NCBI GenBank assembly: GCA_028023455.1
Contig: JAQFVV010006309.1
Span: 3,387,482 to 3,451,481 of the forward strand
Source of the DNA: Epiperipatus broadwayi
Taxonomy: Eukaryota; Onychophora; Udeonychophora; Euonychophora; Peripatidae
Length of the DNA stretch: 64,000 bases
Direction of reading: 5' to 3'
Positions 59,001 through 64,000 of the stretch are shown here, piece after piece (positions within the stretch are counted from its first letter, which is position 1; the number at the start of each line of letters is the position of its first letter). The position numbers and the translations under genes were made by a program. The notes below the pieces were generated by a model. That model was given only the letters and a program-made list of their open reading frames with translations. It made no database searches and was not told the origin of the DNA.

Positions 59001-59442
59001 TGAGACTCATCTCAAATTGTGATATTCCTTTTGGCTGTTCAATCAAGAATCTACTTTCAAAGAATTATGGATAAAAAAGTAGAATTTCAAATTTGTCTTT
59101 CTAAATTCAATAATAAGAACATCTTGATATAATCTTTCTAGACTACTAGAGACTCATCATTAAATTTATAATAGCATGGTTATTATTCTTATCAGCTTCA
59201 TAAATGAATTTTAGTAGTGATTGATTTATGCAGGTATTATCAAAGACAAACCATGAACTACTGTTATGATTGTTGAATCTATGGCTACCATGGCATGCCA
59301 ATTTATTTGTGATATTTTTTACTAATTCAGCTGTCTAAAAAACATATATTTAATTAAAAAATAAATTAATATTGATCAGTTTAGCTTTTGATATTTTAAG
59401 TATATATATATTAAAATATTAATTTTGATACCTGTATTCCTT

Positions 59443-60035
59443 CAAAATACATGTAAAATTTAAATTTGATATATATATTAAATACAGTAATATTAATATA
59501 ATTCAAATTTATTCCGCTAGAAGTACTTCGACTATATTCCTTTTAGTCTTTGTCAACTATATAACGGTATAATGCTGAATAATCAAAAAGAGGTACTATT
59601 TTATAACTCCCATAATTTTATTCCTTTCCTCCACAATTCTGTTAGAAAAAAAATGAAAATAGACCTTCAGCATCTATTATATTTGATCATAATAAAATTT
59701 GTAAATCAGGTTTAAATTTGATTATGAAACCTAGAAATTATACAAATTGAACATTACTACAATAAACGAAAAATAAAATAAACTATATTAATTTTGAGAA
59801 ATTGTCAAGTATTAAATTAATGAATCATCAAATGTTAAAATAACAGAATTGCAGGAGAACTGAATGGAATTATGGGAGTTATAAAATAGTGTTTCATTTT
59901 GATTATTGAACGTTATAATGTTCCATAGTTGACAAAGACTAAAAGGAATATAGTTGAAAGTACTTCTAACAGAATAAGTTGAATTATATTACTGTTTCCG
60001 TATTTAATATATATCAAATTTAAATTTTACATATA
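59443..60035. repeat. ~590-bp foldback element
   Basis: Inverted blocks: AAATTTAAATTTGATATATA (about 59,457) against TATATATCAAATTTAAATTT (about 60,009); CTATATTCCTTTTAGTCTTT (about 59,532) against AAAGACTAAAAGGAATATAG (about 59,935); TTTTATAACTCCCATAATTT (about 59,599) against AATTATGGGAGTTATAAAAT (about 59,869). The loop is about 190 bp. No ORF. Confidence 0.8.
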
Positions 60036-60775
60036 TTTACTTTCAAATGCCTTTATTTGTGCCTCAAGACAATTCAAGAGGCATAAGTTTGGATATTACA
60101 ATGCAATCAACAAGAATTGTTACAAACAAGTTTAGGGAGTGTCGGTGTGTGTCATGCACATCCACACCCATACAATGATTCCGTGCATATGATTTTTAAA
60201 CATTCAAGTATAAATGTATGGATAGATGAGCGGGTTTTTTATGGTTCCAGATGTGCAGTGACACAAAATTCACCTGCCCTTCCGAACTCACACACATAAA
60301 CCCAACTTCCTATGCTTAAATTATTGCTCACAAAATTGTCCAATTATATATGTCCATTTCTCCATTAGTTATTTTAAAAATTTTGTTATATCAGCTGCAA
60401 TGTTAAACTTTCAGAACACTTCTATTCATGCCTCATGACTATTTTTGGGAGGTACATGGCAACCACTTCAGTTGCAGTGGGAATATTGTCCTTGGATTGT
60501 CCAATTGTATAAGTATATTTCACCATTTAAGCATTCCCAGTTCTGTTATAAATGTCTTTATATATATATATGCTTACTTCTTGGTTTGCATGGGTACCAC
60601 TTGTAGGGTGGTCACCTTCCCTTCTATGTAATTCCTAAACTTCTATTAATTTGTTCAGCCTTAACGACCATCATTTCCTAGGATTTATCATCCTGATATT
60701 TTATGGTCCTTTAGGCTCTTATAATTTCTAGTCACTAATATATTGATTTATTTAGCATATAAGGTGTGCACTACA
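60036..60775. other. Flank of the LINE copy, nothing firmly recognised
   Basis: Moderate-GC text from 60,115 to 60,720 may be the LINE's 3' untranslated region on the minus strand: an AATAAA word lies at 60,752-60,747 just past its stop. The short plus frames here show no domain. Confidence 0.4.
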
Positions 60776-62790
60776 CTAGGCAAGGCATGGCCCTAGTTTA
60801 ACCTGGTTCCAAGTCTGTTCAGTTAGCCATGTCTGGCATGTCTTCTTGTCATGGTCCTTGGCGTCATTTAGCAATTTGAAGTATAATAACTCAATATTGT
60901 AATCAATTCCTTTTTCAAAATTTACTCTATTTTGTGCTGACCAGATGACAAAGTTGACGTAAGTTGCCAATCTAAATTGCCAAAGGAGCCTTTTTTAAAA
61001 GCTTTCACCATATCCACCCAGGCCCAGTCTTTATCTGTGGTCTTTTGCAGTGTTAAGTAGAGTAGTTTATTCCAGGTATCGCATTCCTGAAGAATGTGGG
61101 AAATTTTTTCATTGGTTTTTTTTGCACAGGGACATACTGGATCCATTTTATACCTCTGCTTGTGGTGGAGGAATGCAGCAGTTGGTAGGGCCTTGAGGTT
61201 AACTTTAATTAAAAAATCTACTAGTTTCGCCTCCAGCTTCCAGAACTTTGTTAACCTCGCAAGCCGCTTGATCCCTAGCTGGAATCTAGTCTCAAGTGAT
61301 GGGACTGCTGCCCTTAATTAGAGCATGAGTGTCCCAATAGAAAACTTGCCATTGAAAAGGGAATTGAACATTATTACATTTTTAGTCACAAGTGTAACCT
61401 GTTGCTGTAACCAAATGTTACCCGTTCTTGGGGGGGTCAGTGGGTTTGACCTCATTTATCCTGAAAAAGTTTGGTTAATTGTGGGCTTTCTGGATTAAGA
61501 AGGTGTTGATTGAATGGAGTCCAAGCCCATTTTGTGATTTAGGCTTTTAAAGGGAGTTGAGGCTAATCACTACTGTCCTTACCCCCCAGCAAAGCCTCCT
61601 GTACTGAGTCTCCACTTTTTTTATAAAGGTCTAAACCAGCCAGAAAATAAGTGATTTTGGGTAGCACAGCTGTGTTTAATAGTGTGACTTTCCCCAAGGA
61701 TGTCACTGTGTTCTTAACCTTTGTGAAAATATTTTCCTCCAGCTCCCTTCTCATGAAGCTAGAAGGGGAGGCCAGGCTAAAGCCGAGAAACTTCTGGGGG
61801 GGGGGTGCTCAGAATCTCCCCTGGATCTGTTTTCCGGTTCTGATCGACCACATGGCTGATTTCGCCTCATTAACTTTTAGACCTGATTCACAAATTGGTC
61901 CAAGAGTTCCTCCAGCCTACCAATCTCATCCTGTGATGAGAGAAACATGGTCACATCATCCATGTAGGATACGTGGCAGACTCTCTCTTTCAGCAAAGGA
62001 ATGGCAATTTCTTTAAGGTATGCCTCAATGTGTAACAGCAATGGATTAAAATAATCCATGAAGAGGAGTGCACTCAGTGGCGAGCCCTGTGGTATTGAAA
62101 CACAGGGCTGAAATCCTGGAGCCACTCGACCATCCAATGAGAGAGATTCTTGATCATTTGGAGACATTCCTGGGGCACTTGGAGTTTCTCCATACACTGG
62201 GTAACACATTGATCTGCACACTGTCAAAAGCACTGGAAAAGTTGAGTTGGGCCACAACTGGCCGGACCATTTTATTCCTGCATACATGATCCACTATGAG
62301 GCAAAACTGATTGATGGCTTCTGCAGTTGAGCTCCCCTTCTTTTAGGCTGACACTTTATCAATAATTATCTTCTGTATGTCCTCTTTGATGAGTTTTTCA
62401 ATTGTTTTTACGAGTAGTGGGGTCATGGAAATGGGTCGCAAATTTTTCAGCTCACCTGGCCCCTGGGGTTTTTTGAGGAAGGGAACCATTCCAACAGGGT
62501 AAATCCCACTAATTTCCCGACTGCCATCAGCTAGTATATCCACCATCTTAACAATTGGTATTGTGAATGAACTCAGGTGCAGCAGTAGGAATTTTGGGAT
62601 TCCATGCAGCCCAGGATGACATCAGGAAAGGCTCTAAGTGTTGCCAGGATTTGGGCCTCAGTTATTTTGTGTGGTGGTATATTTGCCGTAGAGAATGTTC
62701 TTCTAATTTTGTTAACACCATCGGGATTAAATTTCTTAATGTAATGCTGTCTGATCCTGAGCAGCATGGATGCTACGTATATTTATAATG
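60776..62790 (-). pseudogene. LINE ORF2 with reverse transcriptase and C-terminal finger, family L-A
   Basis: Read on the minus strand from 62,790. The frame 62,546-62,343 holds F-L-K-K-P...N-L-R-P-I-S-M-T-P-L-L-V-K-T-I-E-K, the RT fingers. The frame 62,287-61,877 holds PQGSPLSALLF, then Y-M-D-D, the palm motifs with both catalytic aspartates. The frame 61,754-61,563 holds G-K-V-T-L-L-N...P-K-I-T-Y-F-L, the post-RT region. The frame 61,146-60,922 holds C-P-C-A-K...H-I-L-Q-E-C, a His/Cys finger. The frame 60,970-60,776 ends the protein. Frames change several times and the endonuclease is missing, so it is defective, but it is far better kept and more GC-rich than the sister copy at 12.7-14.2 kb. 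Such enzymes copy the element's RNA at a nicked chromosome. Clade is Tx1/L1-like at best guess. Confidence 0.82.
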
Positions 62791-64000
62791 ACATGTTGGT
62801 GTATAAATTTCAGATAAGAAAAAAATATATAATTACGTCTACTGTTGGTAAGCAGACGCTATTCTCTGGATTAAAATATAATTACAATTACAATCCTATG
62901 GAAAAAAGGAGAGAATTTGGAACTTGGGAGTCAAAAAAAAAATTTTTAATATAAAAATGATTCTTTAGTATAATGAAATTTTATAAGACTTTAGAAAACT
63001 GAAAAAATCAACTTAAAATTAGTTTCAAGATCATATTATGATAGTATCACAGTTTAAACTTCTAGATTGACTGATTTTATAACAATACAAAAACGCTACC
63101 TCTAAATCTATTTTTCCACATACATTTTTCTCAAAGCAGTGTTGAACATGGAATATGACACATCTTCCCATATATTACAAATATATAAAGAAAGAATATA
63201 TAGTCAACAAAAAAAAATTATCAAACACAAAAAATAGATTAAATTCTGAGCCAACGTAATATCTGAGAAAATGAAAAACACAAAAAAGTAGTTTTTTAAT
63301 AATATTTAGCTTTATTACTGCCTATTGTGATTTCAATATCATATTCATGGCACATAGTTGTGCGATTATATGGAAAAGCAGAGAAAGTATACACACACAC
63401 AGAGAGAGAGGATAGAAAGTGGAAAATTAAAGAAGCATGTGCAATAAATAGCTGGTAATGGGTTTTTCTATTGACAAAAAAACAAGTGTACCTATTTCAA
63501 AGAAATAGGCTATTTAATATATTGAAATTTAAATTATAATTGAAAATGTGAACAATTAAATTAAATATTGATATAAAGAACCATGCTATGAATATGATGT
63601 AGAAAAAATTTATTAAAAGCATGTTAGGCAGTAATAAAGCGAAATATTACTAAAAAAACCTACCTTTTCTGTGTGTATTTTTATTTTACCAGATATTAAT
63701 TTAAATAAATAGATAACTGGATATAATAAAATATGGACTTTACAAAATACATGTTTAAAATAATATATCAAAATCTAATTAATCTGAGCTTTTTTAAACA
63801 CACTATTTCATCTTTTTTATTATAACATTTATTATTTATTGTACCTAATATGTATGATGGTTATGACAATAACATCATTTGATGTAAACATACCAGATAT
63901 GTTATCCAAAGCAATAAATTGAATAAAATGTTAAACAAATATTAAATATCAATAATTTTTAAAAAATTATTTTGATCATAAATTTTTGGAAATAATTACT
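62791..64000. other. AT-rich DNA, nothing recognised
   Basis: No gene or structured repeat was seen, apart from the microsatellite at 63,390. Confidence 0.5.
63390..63410 (+). repeat. Compound (AC)n(AG)n microsatellite
   Basis: A run of AC repeats is followed directly by AG repeats. It is one of few non-A/T simple repeats in the window. Confidence 0.85.

Overview
This is a very AT-rich stretch of nuclear DNA from an animal, most likely an invertebrate. Long low-complexity A/T tracts, GT-AG splice signals, several retroelement types, tRNA-derived SINE-like repeats and terminal-inverted-repeat (TIR) elements show it is eukaryotic. One cysteine-rich exon resembles the DB module of secreted and adhesion proteins, which points to Metazoa. 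I cannot name the species. Nothing bacterial, plasmid-like or CRISPR-like is present. All percentages, boundaries and family assignments come from reading by eye.

Layout. 0-5 kb: mostly unassigned A/T-rich DNA with one convincing host exon on the + strand (4,745-4,891, phase 1-1). 5-11 kb: repeat dimers, hairpins, a SINE and a pyrimidine-rich tract that may hide a decayed minus-strand coding region. 11.7 kb: a near-perfect 200-bp hairpin, one of three related elements (others at 34.7 and 50.5 kb). 12.7-14.2 kb: a decayed LINE on +. 14.4-16.5 kb: a 2.1-kb palindrome made of a roughly 410-bp tandem repeat. 18.6-19.5 kb: another palindrome, about 0.9 kb. 21-24.8 kb: SINE-like sequences, a tandem/inverted cluster, a 1.0-kb TIR element with TA target duplication, and a LINE endonuclease fragment on -. 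29.6-30.3 kb: remains of a Penelope-like retroelement on -. 36.7-38.2 kb: a second type of TA-flanked TIR element, invaded by a copy of the 410-bp repeat. 38.5-39.3 kb: two head-to-head SINE-like copies.

39.5-45.7 kb holds the most complete element: an LTR retrotransposon with a primer-binding-site-like sequence, a coiled-coil gag-like ORF (broken), no pol, a polypurine tract and a very long (about 2.85 kb) 3' LTR. Only the last 0.82 kb of that LTR is present at the 5' end. 45.7-51 kb: a perfect 60-bp palindrome, mixed-complexity unassigned DNA, and TIR elements. 54.6-55.1 and 59.4-60.0 kb: foldback repeats. 55.9-59.0 kb: a decayed endonuclease+RT LINE split by a second copy of the 1.0-kb TIR element. 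60.8-62.8 kb: a LINE ORF2 on -, related to the 12.7-kb copy. The rest is unassigned.

No intact protein-coding gene lies wholly inside the window. The picture is a long intron or intergenic region of a host gene (the 4.7-kb exon), filled by successive insertions. Their nesting gives a relative order: the LINE at 56-59 kb is older than the TIR element inside it, and the TIR element at 36.7-38.2 kb is older than the repeat inside it. A striking share of the repeats are inverted (foldback) at scales from 60 bp to 2.1 kb.
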